DNA of 31,512 nt from Plakobranchus ocellatus. Lineage: Eukaryota; Mollusca; Gastropoda; Plakobranchidae. The stretch is taken from the NCBI GenBank assembly GCA_019648995.1, contig BLXT01000029.1:395637-427148 (forward strand). Direction: 5' to 3'. Of this stretch, positions 23,301-29,405 are shown one piece after another. Under the pieces are notes generated by a model. That model did not search any database. It was not told where the DNA came from and saw only the letters and a program-made list of their open reading frames with translations. Made by a program: the position numbers and the translations under genes. The first letter of the stretch is position 1, and each line of letters opens with the position of its first letter.

Positions 23301-26300
23301 TCATGCATGAAACATGAAATTTTGCACTCCCAATTTTACTTCTTAACATTGTTCCTTGCAAAGATACACAATCTGCAATCCTCCTTTTTACCTTCAAAAG
23401 TATTTGAGCATATAATATGATCTTGATTTTGACTCAGTACTGTCTTCAAGTTGCAGTTCTGATGTCTTTATATTCCTACGGAAATACTATCTTTTCATCT
23501 GAGAATTTTTTTTATTTCAGTAAGGGAAAAGAACAAACTGAAGCAGTTAAATTAAAAGAATAGGTGAAGGTGCATATGGGAAAATTTTGAATCCACAATA
23601 CAATGCATTTATTTTGGATTCCCTTAACTGCTGAATGTGTCAAACTGCAAAAGCACTACATTGCAAAACTCTTGCCTTATTTTTAGCTAATGAAGACTTC
23701 ACTTGTGTCAGTAAAATGGATTAATAATAAAGCAAAGCCACAAACCTTTTACACCTGAAGATTTGAAGATTGCATCATAACTTTTTGCTCAATATCAAAA
23801 TGAAGGATTTATGTTTGATACACTGTCCCAATATGAATAAAAAAAAAATGGGTGTCTCTTGGTTAAGAACTGATAGCTTTTTGCAGCAGACGACTCTCTG
23901 ATTTTTCAGGACTATTTGCTTTACTCTAGCAACACTTTTCAGTAACAACAGTGGATGGACGGCTTGCTGAATTATTTCATAGTTCGAGTCCCTTTTAAAC
24001 TTTCTGATCCAGTATTTGATGCTTTCTAAAATGTCAGAGTTGCATTTAACAGGAAATTTTTATGAAAAAGCCATAAACAATTGCATCTAATAGTTGAAAT
24101 TGTTATCTTTCCATCTCACTTTTAGTTTCACCAAGGTACTGCTGCAGGCACATATTGAATTGATTCATTTTTACAGAAAATCAAATGTAATTTTAGTGCA
24201 ATGCTTTTTTTAGACTTATTGAATGTCCATCAAGCTTCTTTCCCTTAGATTTACAGTGACAGTACTCATGAAGTAGGGTTTGACTGCATTTTTACCACCA
24301 CATAATTGAACAGAACAATTAAAAATCTTATATGGCTATTTCCCAGGTACTAAAGATAATAGTATCAGGCACAATTCAGCAAACTACCTGATAGATTTAA
24401 ACAAAATAATATAATTCAGATGCACCTGGGGATTTTCTATATTTAAAACTAGCTTGTAAAATTTTCGGAACATGTGATCAACCAAATTGATTTATTAGAT
24501 TATTAAAAAAAAACAAAAACTCTTGTTTTGACTATAAGTACCAGCCAATTCTTTTGCACATTGCTCTGATTCCTAAAAAGCATCAGTTTGGTATGTAAAG
24601 CTCAAGTAATCTTGCCCACTGCCACAAGAATTGGCTGTTTTGTACTCAAACTTTAAAGAGTTGTCTTCTTTGTGACATTTTAGTTTTGGCATCTCCTGTG
24701 AAAACAATGATTTAACACTTGGCAGGTTTGCACCCAATACTGTTGATGACTTTAAGAAAGAAGTAGAAAAATAAGACCCTGTCAAAAGAATTTGCATCAC
24801 TATTACCTTGTCATATTCTTTTATGGTCCTTCCTCTGACAGGTGACAGCCGGCCACTATTGGACTTGTTGACCACTAATTGGGAAGGAAAAATTGTCTCA
24901 AATACAGTTCAACTTACACACAAAAAGAAACAAAAAAAAAATGAATTTAAAAAAAAAAAAGAAAAAGAAAAAATAGCAAACGAAATAATATCATTATCAT
25001 GCACTAAGAGTTTCTTGACAAACACAATTAATTAAAAATTTTAACTGTAAGACCTTTATAATTGTCAAGGAAATTTTAACTAATGTGAGGCAACCAGAGC
25101 ATATAGTCACAGGTGGCTCTGCAGTTCTCAGGGTGGGTTTTCCAATCACTGTGCCACTGATACCCCCAGTCCAGTCTTAACTTTTAAGAAGAGAGCAGCT
25201 TTCAATTTTCAAACAAAATCCAAAAAATATATATATATACTGTATCCCATTACACACAAATTCAGATTAAAAAAAAAATTTCTTACTATGAGAGGGAGAG
25301 CCACGATCATGATTTGCCATATGTGCATCACTCCTAAATGTGAATTCAGGTAGTTGTCCCGGATCAAGACTGAAATAGATTGATATAGACACTTGCAGCA
25401 TTTCTCTTTTATATGATAGACTATCAAATTTGACAAGAAGGAAAGCATTTTAAATGTTTTTGTTTAAAGCTTGAATGTCTTTTACATACAAAATTTCTAA
25501 ATGTTAATTTTCCATCTGATTCATTGCCAACATGTAGACAATTGGTAGGGTGGGTATATATCATTTTAAAAATTACTTCATGCAATTCATTGTTTGTGAG
25601 TATAAATGGAGTTAACATCCTTTTGTGAACAAATTCAGAAGCTAAAAGTGTGGGTCTATGCAGCCTTGTATTAACAATTACTTAACCTCAGGAGACTTTA
25701 GATGAGTAGATGGGTAGATCTAGTTACAGCGAAGATTATTACTACATTATGACTAGATGGCATATTTAGTCTAGCCTCGAAAAGCCTTGATAAAAAGACA
25801 TAATCAATGAAGCTCAATCAGTCACAGATAAGAGCCTCAGATTTTCAGTTGAACTGAGCGTCTATTTCCAACTGGTGATGTGGACAGTCCAATTTTCCTA
25901 ATCGCAACAGCATTTTCTTTTGTATGCGTACGCAAGATTTTGCATAGCCTAGTAAGAGGAATGTCTCTTAGTTGATGCATACAAGGCATTGGTATAACAG
26001 CTTAATACTTAACTACCTTTTCAGTTCATCTGTCCACCATCTGTATCTCTCACCTCATTTCACTCATTATTCTCTTTTCTCTGTTTTCTGTGTTTCAGTC
26101 ATCCCATTGAACTAATTCAGTGAATCACTGCACCATTAAATTGGTTCCGCATTGAGAATATTGGACCAACATTTGAGCTGATCTAACTTTTAAGAGTGTT
26201 TCGCATTTATTTATGTGGATCAAAGTTAATGGTACTGTGAAGTAGTTCAATGAGACGGACAGATGAAATGAAAAGGTGGTTAGTGGTAGAAAGACATCAT

Positions 26301-28004
26301 GAAAAAGCAAGGCAGCAGAGAGTCTTCAGAGAACAAATCCCCCCTTAGGCAAGTGTTTCGGCCCTGAACTTTTACACTCTCTAAGTCTAAGGGGGCCAGG
26401 CCACCCCAAGGTCATGACTCCTAAGTGTCCTCTAGTACCATTTTCTTCCTTCAAGCCCCAGTTTTGGGATTTTGAACCCACAGCCTTTTTCTTTTTGAAC
26501 TGTTGTGACTTTTCCAAAGGCTCTAAACCACTGAGCTGAGGATGCTCTTGATAGTTGGAGGAAATTAATTACTCATGAAGCATTAAGCTGCTACACCAAT
26601 GCTATGCATGCATTAAGTAAGAGAGATTCCTCTACTAGTTACATGAAACATCTGATTCATGCCTTCTTATAGAGTTAGATTTTACTTTGTCTTTGTGAGC
26701 CACCTAAGGAAGATACTGTCATTTCCTTGATTTTTTTGCCTTGTAGTTGTAGCTATGATGTTGTATCAGGAAATATTGACCATAAAACCTTAGTGATTGG
26801 AGCCAAATTTTATTCTTACTTTGCTTTTAAAGAAACTCTGGGAATATACCAAATGAAAACAAAGGCGGAGAAAATCTACCATCCAGCCCTCTGTGCAAGC
26901 AGTTCCAGTATGCTATGTACATTCTGTAGTTCCCCCTCTAGCTGTTTCTCATTTCCTTTCTTTCAGTTTGTATGATGGCCTTCTTTCTAAATCTGTCTTT
27001 TCTCCCCTCCCCCCCAAAACGCCCTCTCCTATCTCACTGTTTCTGTAATCCTATAATATTGTTCTTTTCATTTGAACCTCTTCTTTAGTTGTTAGCATTG
27101 ATGTGGATTTTTCTTTTCAATTTTCTTGGACATTTTCTTTTTCCTCTTTCACTCTCTCTCACTCCGTTTTTGTGTGTCTCTCTCTCTCTCCACCTCACTT
27201 TCTTTCTTTCTCTCTTTATCCCTCTCTCGATCTAGGCCTACATTACCAGCCACGGAGAAGATCAGAAGCATTCTTGTACATTGGCAGAACTCAACCTTAG
27301 CACTTTTATAGCAGTGCAAGTTCTATAGCCTAGGTATCGCAACAGCACTTACTCTTATCTGGATCTAGTTCTAGATTAAATATTTTAGCCCTATCGTTTA
27401 AAAGATGTTTGGTCAATTCAGTCATGTCCTTCAAAAGCCCTAGAATCTAGATCTAGATCTATAGCTTTTTTTTTTTTTTTTTACAAAAATAATAGATCAT
27501 TAAATCTAGGTTATTAAATAGGCCTAGATCTAGAATCTAGATCTAAAGCTAGCTTTCCCACTCCTGAATCAAGCTCTAATGGGTGTTAACTAGTAGATCT
27601 AGTTACTTTGACTTTAAGATCCTTGGAATGAGATAACGCCGAGGTATTTAGATCTACATTTACAGATATTTGAACTGAACTAGATCAGATCGGTCTTTAA
27701 CTTCTAAAAAAGATCTACTAGATCTAGATCTATTTCTAATCTATCTTTAAATTTAAATTTGCCGCCTAGAGAAGAATGCCCTAAAGAGCAGCGTAGAACA
27801 GATAAGAGTAGCCACTTAAAAATTCAAAACTTTCAATACATGACTGATCTAATCTCGTTTATAATTTCAATTAAATCGAATGAGTTAAAAGGTCTCATAA
27901 ATTCATACCAAATAGGCTTTGTGTCCGAAATCAAGGTTACTTCCATCAACTTACCTCCCCTCTAGGTCCACTGGGAAAGTCGACAAGTCTGCAGTCACGT
28001 CCAT
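5102..28004 (-). CDS. CDK5RAP2: CDK5RAP2/centrosomin-family centrosomal scaffold, 20 coding exons, 3' incomplete
   Basis: Spliced CDS: 28004-27955, 25369-25287, 24874-24807, 22680-22573, 20180-20104, 18703-18580, 17825-17712, 17478-17447, 16849-16693, 13860-13765, 13593-13552, 13175-13056, 11308-11216, 9407-9315, 8102-7998, 6751-6677, 6175-6113, 5859-5764, 5564-5487, 5220-5102. This totals 1793 nt: 597 codons plus 2 nt. Every junction has AG/GT ends and the phases agree throughout. Residues about 55-129 form CM1 (Pfam Cnn_1N type), with the core KKENFSLKIRIF around 73-84; F77 aligns with human CDK5RAP2 Phe75, needed for gamma-tubulin complex binding. Residues 130-597 are rich in E, K, Q and L and look like coiled coil. 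Known family role: scaffolds in pericentriolar material and at the Golgi that recruit and activate gamma-TuRC. Human CDK5RAP2 is about 1,890 residues, so this is roughly the N-terminal third. CDK5RAP2 and PDE4DIP are vertebrate paralogues; an invertebrate gene may be co-orthologous to both. Confidence 0.9.
5487..5564 (-). CDS. CDK5RAP2: Coding exon 19, residues 533-558
   Basis: 78 nt between acceptor atgtctttccag and donor GTAAGT, phase 0 to 0. Reads TLEYDRVWIERHQDRIMHHA then TDKNMD. The aromatic- and His-rich character is unlike the coiled coil around it and may mark a short conserved motif. Confidence 0.85.
5764..5859 (-). CDS. CDK5RAP2: Coding exon 18, residues 501-532
   Basis: 96 nt between acceptor aacaaaatcag and donor GTACTT, phase 0 to 0. 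Reads MEALRQSREVSALAKELEDL then KAQVHDKDLKIQ, coiled coil. Confidence 0.85.
6113..6175 (-). CDS. CDK5RAP2: Coding exon 17, residues 480-500
   Basis: 63 nt between acceptor ttttttctttccag and donor GTCAGG, phase 0 to 0. Reads VNSDRNTGLSNENGQLSDFE then K. It is Asn/Ser-rich and breaks the coiled coil, so probably a linker. The donor is weaker than average. Confidence 0.8.
6176..6676 (-). other. Intron 16 (501 bp)
   Basis: AT-rich intron; nothing else seen. Confidence 0.65.
6677..6751 (-). CDS. CDK5RAP2: Coding exon 16, residues 455-479
   Basis: 75 nt between acceptor tttgtttcag and donor GTAGAG, phase 0 to 0. Reads ALHEQLKAERAEFDKKLKEQ then ALRNE, coiled coil. Confidence 0.88.
6752..7997 (-). 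other. Intron 15 (1246 bp)
   Basis: Contains a tRNA-derived SINE at about 7736-7982. The rest is AT-rich. The minus-strand ORF at 6733-7101 runs from exon 16 back into the intron and is not separately coding. Confidence 0.65.
7736..7982 (+). mobile_element. tRNA-derived SINE, 5'-truncated
   Basis: On the plus strand GGTTCAAAACC (7760-7770) resembles a pol III B box (GGTTCGANNCC) within a tRNA-like arm (gaggtccaaggttcaaaaccc). It is followed by a GC-richer body containing ggaaagcaatggcaaactac (7872-7891), a stretch of a kind I recall from invertebrate SINEs, and a T-rich 3' end at 7971-7982. No clear A box is present, so the head looks truncated. Boundaries are approximate. Orientation is opposite to the host gene. 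Confidence 0.55.
7998..8102 (-). CDS. CDK5RAP2: Coding exon 15, residues 420-454
   Basis: 105 nt between acceptor attcttttag and donor GTTAGT, phase 0 to 0. Reads NLAMSLGKKEGELAGFQDQL then KRAMDALKSSDEAVE, coiled coil. Confidence 0.88.
8103..9314 (-). other. Intron 14 (1212 bp)
   Basis: Contains the (AT)n microsatellite at 8310-8364. The two overlapping plus-strand ORFs around 8481-8733 have no domain or coding bias that I can see. Confidence 0.65.
8310..8364. repeat. (AT)n microsatellite
   Basis: About 55 bp of alternating A/T with a single interruption (ATAAATAT) near 8341-8345. Confidence 0.97.
9315..9407 (-). CDS. CDK5RAP2: Coding exon 14, residues 389-419
   Basis: 93 nt between acceptor cttgtgctctag and donor GTAATG, phase 0 to 0. 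Reads TLGDLTKELTELDIDNRRLK then VQLSESEGIAE, coiled coil. Confidence 0.88.
9802..10126 (-). mobile_element. Non-LTR retrotransposon (LINE) reverse-transcriptase C-terminal fragment
   Basis: The minus-strand frame encodes a segment rich in family-typical blocks: LISMIHRSQAKFVGEVMRRE, then GLEHLVTTKMLEGKRSIGKQ, RYKLLNRLTSWVQTES, and after one stop at 9838-9836, in the same frame, GMIANSMKQDT. This pattern (I..RQ.KF.GH.MRR..LE.LV.TG.IEGKR.RGRQR...L..L..W, then W..MIANA..) is the conserved C-terminal tail of many endonuclease-reverse transcriptases in invertebrate genomes. The fragment is 5'-truncated, as usual for LINEs. The exact clade (RTE, jockey or other) cannot be set from this much. Confidence 0.7.
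10127..10249 (+). repeat. Left copy of the direct repeat flanking the N gap
   Basis: Starts gaattccaaaaagtaatac and ends ggtttgttccatc. It is nearly identical to 10378-10503, differing by a 3-base indel (CTA) and one C/T change. The left copy directly abuts the LINE fragment. Confidence 0.95.
10250..10377. other. Assembly gap (128 N)
   Basis: A run of 128 undetermined bases. Both flanks end or begin in the same roughly 125-bp repeat, so the gap may hold further copies or be a scaffolding artefact. Confidence 0.99.
10378..10503 (+). repeat. Right copy of the direct repeat flanking the N gap
   Basis: Second copy of the repeat at 10127-10249, 126 bp, immediately after the N run. The pair could be a true tandem duplication or two haplotypes wrongly placed in series. 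Confidence 0.95.
11216..11308 (-). CDS. CDK5RAP2: Coding exon 13, residues 358-388
   Basis: 93 nt between acceptor cttcttaacag and donor GTAGGA, phase 0 to 0. Reads LKNSEEKLNNAMDKITSLQE then ALQESEQEKAK, coiled coil. Confidence 0.9.
11309..13055 (-). other. Intron 12 (1747 bp)
   Basis: AT-rich intron. Contains a TAGATCTAGATCTATAT stretch near 12592-12608, the same motif type that clusters in intron 1. No exon or element boundary is supported. Confidence 0.65.
13056..13175 (-). CDS. CDK5RAP2: Coding exon 12, residues 318-357
   Basis: 120 nt between acceptor tttttctattccag and donor GTAAGA, phase 0 to 0. Reads ENEAEKKKLETELEKLRNSF then GKYKKSYDQHIKTILLKGTE. Mostly coiled coil with a Gly/Tyr-containing break near the middle. 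Confidence 0.9.
13176..13551 (-). other. Intron 11 (376 bp)
   Basis: AT-rich intron; nothing else seen. Confidence 0.65.
13552..13593 (-). CDS. CDK5RAP2: Coding exon 11, 42-nt small exon, residues 304-317
   Basis: Acceptor tttcttccttcag, then NLEDALKEMENKLK, then donor GTAAAT; phase 0 to 0. It repeats the (E)DAL.. helical style of exon 10 (EDALDTIKRK versus EDALKEMENK), hinting at an old internal exon duplication. Confidence 0.85.
13765..13860 (-). CDS. CDK5RAP2: Coding exon 10, residues 272-303
   Basis: 96 nt between acceptor ctctttgttag and donor GTAAGT, phase 0 to 0. Reads DEMEDALDTIKRKDDKLDVL then ENQLKEKDSTVG, strongly coiled coil. The plus-strand ORF overlapping it is an antisense shadow. 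Confidence 0.9.
15893..15964 (-). CDS. Possible cassette exon between exons 9 and 10 (24 codons)
   Basis: On the minus strand, acceptor tgcgtgctcag is followed by 72 nt with no stop in the required phase 0, reading NLSALLQDQSHVDCTSILEP then VHKQ. It ends CAG before GTTTGC, the same donor style as exon 9. Inclusion or skipping would both keep the frame. The base composition is less AT-rich than the rest of the intron. However, the peptide is not coiled-coil-like and I recognise no homologue, so chance is quite possible. Confidence 0.25.
16320..16560. repeat. Dispersed repeat, copy B
   Basis: Second copy of the repeat seen at 1610-1860, lying in intron 9. Shared blocks are collinear and diverged by roughly a quarter of positions on visual comparison. 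No coding potential is apparent. Confidence 0.6.
16693..16849 (-). CDS. CDK5RAP2: Coding exon 9, residues 219-271
   Basis: 157 nt, the longest exon found. Acceptor ttttttctatag, then the phase-2 read DVQHLTAQFKLADQAKLEQE, KENTNLLQHIKDLNDKLQNS, HKEVSRKERDLQ. It ends CAG before donor GTTTAT, a modest match. Coiled coil. Confidence 0.9.
16850..17446 (-). other. Intron 8 (597 bp)
   Basis: AT-rich intron; the plus-strand 68-codon ORF inside it (16837-17043) overlaps exon 9 antisense and has no recognisable features. Nothing else is supported. Confidence 0.65.
17447..17478 (-). CDS. CDK5RAP2: Coding exon 8, 32-nt micro-exon, residues 209-219
   Basis: Acceptor ttcttttcag, then DLEEKLKNAE plus TT before donor GTAAGT (phase 0 to 2). 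The TT joins T of exon 9 to make Phe, keeping the frame. At 32 nt it is the shortest exon found, and it would be missed by ORF-length filters. Both splice sites are strong. Confidence 0.85.
17712..17825 (-). CDS. CDK5RAP2: Coding exon 7, residues 171-208
   Basis: 114 nt between acceptor tttaatattgcag and the good donor GTAAGT, phase 0 to 0. Reads ECELYRKESEDAEEKIKALQ then LDLSKVKEDLCKSKQENS, a clear alpha-helical coiled-coil segment with Leu/Ile spacing. Confidence 0.9.
17826..18579 (-). other. Intron 6 (754 bp)
   Basis: AT-rich. A less AT-rich patch at about 18210-18310 shows no splice-compatible open frame that I can defend. Confidence 0.65.
18580..18703 (-). CDS. CDK5RAP2: Coding exon 6, residues 129-170
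   Basis: 124 nt after a poly-T/cag acceptor. The first T completes Gly; it then reads VAMETLRANHEKEEENMKAR and ILSEFKDEICQLQAHLEDANK, ending in phase 0. The donor GTTCTA is a weak match to consensus, so the 3' boundary is the least certain of this exon. Glu/Lys-rich heptad-like coiled coil. Confidence 0.85.
18704..20103 (-). other. Intron 5 (1400 bp)
   Basis: AT-rich intron with homopolymer tracts. I see no exon, RNA gene or mobile element that I can support. Confidence 0.65.
20104..20180 (-). CDS. CDK5RAP2: Coding exon 5, end of CM1, residues 104-129
   Basis: 77 nt between acceptor ctttcacacag and donor GTAAAT. Reads NVELQVQVEKLKKDIADKQD, then LIQKA and GG in phase 2. It continues CM1 (human NIELKVEVESLKRELQEREQ) and begins the coiled-coil part. 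Confidence 0.95.
20181..22572 (-). other. Intron 4 (2392 bp)
   Basis: AT-rich, with a pyrimidine-rich stretch on the plus strand around 21138-21235. Small ORFs on either strand, such as the plus-strand ORFs at 20967-21281 and 21628-21825, have no recognisable domain or exon boundaries. Exons 4 and 5 join perfectly as ...VYKT-NVEL..., so no missing exon is expected. Confidence 0.7.
22573..22680 (-). CDS. CDK5RAP2: Coding exon 4, CM1 core, residues 68-103
   Basis: 108 nt between acceptor acatttgaacag and donor GTATGT, phase 0 to 0. Reads QISDLKKENFSLKIRIF, then HMEERMQQRYGDGQDVYKT. This is the diagnostic CM1 signature (human KKENFNLKLRIYFLEERMQQ). The Phe of KKENF (residue 77) matches the residue essential for gamma-tubulin complex binding, so the binding function is expected to be intact. 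Confidence 0.97.
22681..24806 (-). other. Intron 3 (2126 bp) with a mariner relic
   Basis: About 970 bp of this intron (23260-24232) is a decayed mariner-like element in the same orientation as the gene. The remainder is AT-rich and shows no exon-like segment. Phase is 0 on both sides and the protein junction matches the family, so no exon appears to be missing. Confidence 0.75.
23260..24232 (-). mobile_element. Decayed mariner-like (Tc1/mariner) transposon
   Basis: The left end TGAGGGACAATCAATAAAT (23260-23278) and the reverse complement of the right end, TGATGGACATTCAATAAGT (24232-24214), match at 16 of 19 positions, forming terminal inverted repeats. A TA dinucleotide abuts the left end at 23258-23259. 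Minus-strand translation across several frames shows mariner transposase remnants: RPSTVVTE near 23960, a segment like VARVKQIVLKNQR near 23930-23890, and a degenerate version of the catalytic-domain PYSPDLAP-DFFLFP region near 23560-23490. Stops and frameshifts are frequent, so it is inactive. The length of about 970 bp is slightly short for the family (about 1.3 kb), which suggests internal deletions. Confidence 0.72.
24807..24874 (-). CDS. CDK5RAP2: Coding exon 3, start of CM1, residues 45-67
   Basis: 68 nt between acceptor cccaattag and donor GTAATA. With the A from exon 2 it reads MVNKSNSGRLSPVRGRTIKE then YDK, ending in phase 0. The SP-x-R-x-R-x-(I/M)-K-(E/D)-(Y/F) stretch closely resembles the residues immediately before the CM1 core in human CDK5RAP2, which makes the exon 3/exon 4 junction secure. 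Confidence 0.9.
24875..25286 (-). other. Intron 2 (412 bp)
   Basis: AT-rich intron with poly-A-type tracts on the plus strand around 24934-24975 and a short TA repeat at 25228-25240. No additional gene content is seen. Confidence 0.7.
25287..25369 (-). CDS. CDK5RAP2: Coding exon 2, residues 17-45
   Basis: 83 nt, preceded by acceptor ctatttcag and followed by donor GTAAGA. Read in phase 2 it encodes LDPGQLPEFTFRSDAHMANH, then DRGSPSH, leaving one base (A) that joins TG of exon 3 to make Met. It is a polar, probably disordered N-terminal segment ahead of CM1, in the same relative place as the divergent N-terminus of vertebrate homologues. Confidence 0.8.
26320..26545 (-). mobile_element. tRNA-derived SINE with A-box and B-box motifs
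   Basis: On the minus strand CTCAGCTCAGTGGTTTAGAGC (26540-26520) resembles a pol III A box (TRGCNNAGYGG), and GGGTTCAAAATCC (26479-26467) resembles a B box with one extra base. Spacing is tRNA-like. The GC-richer body to about 26320 follows and ends near a short CT-rich tail. It differs from the SINE at 7736-7982. The minus-strand ORF across it is not a gene. Same orientation as the host gene. Confidence 0.6.
26990..27235 (+). repeat. Pyrimidine-rich low-complexity / CT repeat tract
   Basis: Plus-strand T/C-rich sequence, including CTCTCTCTCTC around 27176-27190 and CTTTCTTTCTTTC near 27197-27210. The two plus-strand ORFs across it (27103-27311) are Ser/Leu/Phe low-complexity translations of this tract. 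Confidence 0.8.
27440..27740. repeat. Cluster of TAGATCT / AGATCTAG motifs
   Basis: About ten occurrences of the palindromic core AGATCT within 300 bp, several in overlapping strings such as ctagatctagatct (27448-27461) and tagatctagatcta (27718-27731), plus a poly-T run at 27467-27482. The same motif recurs singly elsewhere in the window (for example 1038, 4532, 12593, 17955, 25717). Confidence 0.8.
27955..28004 (-). CDS. CDK5RAP2: Coding exon 1 (start codon), residues 1-17
   Basis: Starts with ATG at 28004-28002, reading MDVTADLSTFPVDLEG, then two bases (AG) before the donor GTAAGT at 27954-27949. An in-frame TGA at 28031-28029 lies 27 bases upstream, and the context (G at -3, G at +4) is favourable, so this ATG is a well supported start. 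The AG joins the first T of exon 2 to make Ser. A strong donor-like CAG/GTAAGC sits in the presumed 5' leader at 28026/28025. Confidence 0.85.
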
Positions 28005-28025
28005 TGCCTTGGCCTTGTCGCTTAC

Positions 28026-28200
28026 CTGTCACAGGTAAAAAAAAGGGTCTCACCACTCATTCATCGACCGCTCTATAAGGTTATTGAAAGTTAGTATAGC
28101 CTACCGTTCTGTGGTCGCCTTTGCGTGACGGAAAAGTCTCAGTCTCAGTCCAAGTCAAATTTGTTTACGTTTATTGCGCATGCGCGGCCACGAATCGTAG
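28026..28200 (-). promoter_or_regulatory. Putative promoter and 5' UTR of the centrosomin-family gene
   Basis: This stretch just upstream of the start codon is less AT-rich and has more CpG than its surroundings (for example around 28058-28068, 28103-28133 and 28168-28198). It holds the NRF1-type palindrome at 28176-28185 and a CRE-like TGACG at 28126-28130. No TATA box stands out. The transcription start cannot be placed from sequence alone. The location fits a TATA-less housekeeping promoter; this is inferred from position and composition. Confidence 0.5.
28176..28185. promoter_or_regulatory. NRF1-type palindromic site
   Basis: The sequence GCGCATGCGC is a perfect 10-base palindrome matching the core of the NRF1 binding consensus. 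It lies about 170 bp upstream of the start codon at 28004, a typical position in CpG promoters of animal housekeeping genes. Binding is inferred from the motif only. Confidence 0.55.
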
Positions 28201-28204
28201 AGGT

Positions 28205-29405
28205 TTCTATTTTATTTTGAGAATCATCCGGTAGACAAATTGCCGAATTTTACCACAGATCTTTATTCGGCTCACATTGTAAAATTCAGATACATCAATA
28301 CTATTGTCTTTTGTGAAGTAGAAAGCAATGGAAAATTTTTTTTTTTTTAATTTTTAAATGCAACAGTCTTTCTCATTAACAGTATTAAACAACCTTTTTA
28401 ATAAAAAGTCCTAGGGAAGAAAAAAAGCATGATTCAAAATGGCGGGATATTCATATTCAACTCATCTGAAGGGACCCGTCGATTTCCTTTCCCAGATTCT
28501 TCCATTCGTATTCTTCTACACTAGGCTGCATTCTATCAGACTTTATTCTTTATCACCGGCTATCATTATGATGAAGATCTGATATAAACACCGCGATCAT
28601 GTTTGCCACTCGATCAGCTCATATATAAATTCTGGGTATTAAATGTATGCTTTGAATGTCCTCCTCTGGTGCTTTTTATTTTACATAAAAACTTTGTTTA
28701 TATATATATATATATACATTATTATGCCTAATCTAATGCATTTTGGGTGTTTGGTTTTTTTTCTAATATTCTGTTTTAAGGAATGCATAGTTTATTATTT
28801 CTTTAACTTCTATAGAGAAAGAGCAAGATATTAAAGTCACTTGGGTTTTTTTTTAATGTCTTTGTGATTGTGTGTGTGTTTATGTGGTTCAAGTCGTCTT
28901 AAAAACTGCGTCACTTTTCTCCATTATTTTATGTAGTGATCCTCCAACTTTGGTTTATTATAGCACCGCCTCAGTTCATTTTTTTCCTTGTAGTTAATCC
29001 TCAATATTCTCTTTAAATATAAAAAAATTGTTTGTCTCCCGACTCTTTTTTTTTTTTTTTAATGTACTGGTAAATCATTAAGCAAAAACATTGTAAGTTT
29101 AAATGAAAAAGTAGGATTGGTGCAGTTCTGCACCTTTAATGTGAGAACAGATCATTTTAGGTAGCTTCCAGTGTTGCCGTCAATGCGCCGCATGAAAGTA
29201 GATCACATATGCTACATTACAACATGTAATTGAATTGACTTAGGTTTGAAGTTATCAGTAGCTTACATTTCAATTATTGGTATTACTAAAGCCGTCAGAT
29301 AGTGGTAGAAACAACAGTGACAGCTAGCAACAACAGCAATAGGTCGTCGATTTTGGCTCAAACATTACAACCCAGATCTTGTGAAAACAACAAACTCGTG
29401 CAAGT
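28205..29405. other. Intergenic DNA upstream of the centrosomin-family gene
   Basis: AT-rich, with poly-T tracts, a short TA repeat at about 28698-28716, and a YY1-like AAAATGGCGGG at 28436-28446. The plus-strand ORF at 28643-28834 is a low-complexity hydrophobic translation. No gene is supported. Confidence 0.6.

Larger units (their letters stand above)
25370..27954 (-). other. Intron 1 (2585 bp)
   Basis: Holds a tRNA-derived SINE (26320-26545), pyrimidine-rich low-complexity DNA (about 26990-27235) and a cluster of TAGATCT-type motifs (about 27440-27740). I found no further exon needed to bridge phase 2 of exon 1 to exon 2. The short plus-strand ORFs here are low-complexity shadows. Confidence 0.75.

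Noticed and set aside
25080..25190. GC-richer patch that might be a third SINE or tRNA-like element
   Set aside because: No convincing B box and no cloverleaf pairing could be made out.
26326..26517. 63-codon minus-strand ORF
   Set aside because: It falls within the tRNA-derived SINE.
28643..28834. 63-codon plus-strand ORF that looks membrane-spanning
   Set aside because: Phe/Tyr/Ile-rich translation of a TA repeat and T-rich DNA; hydrophobicity comes from composition.
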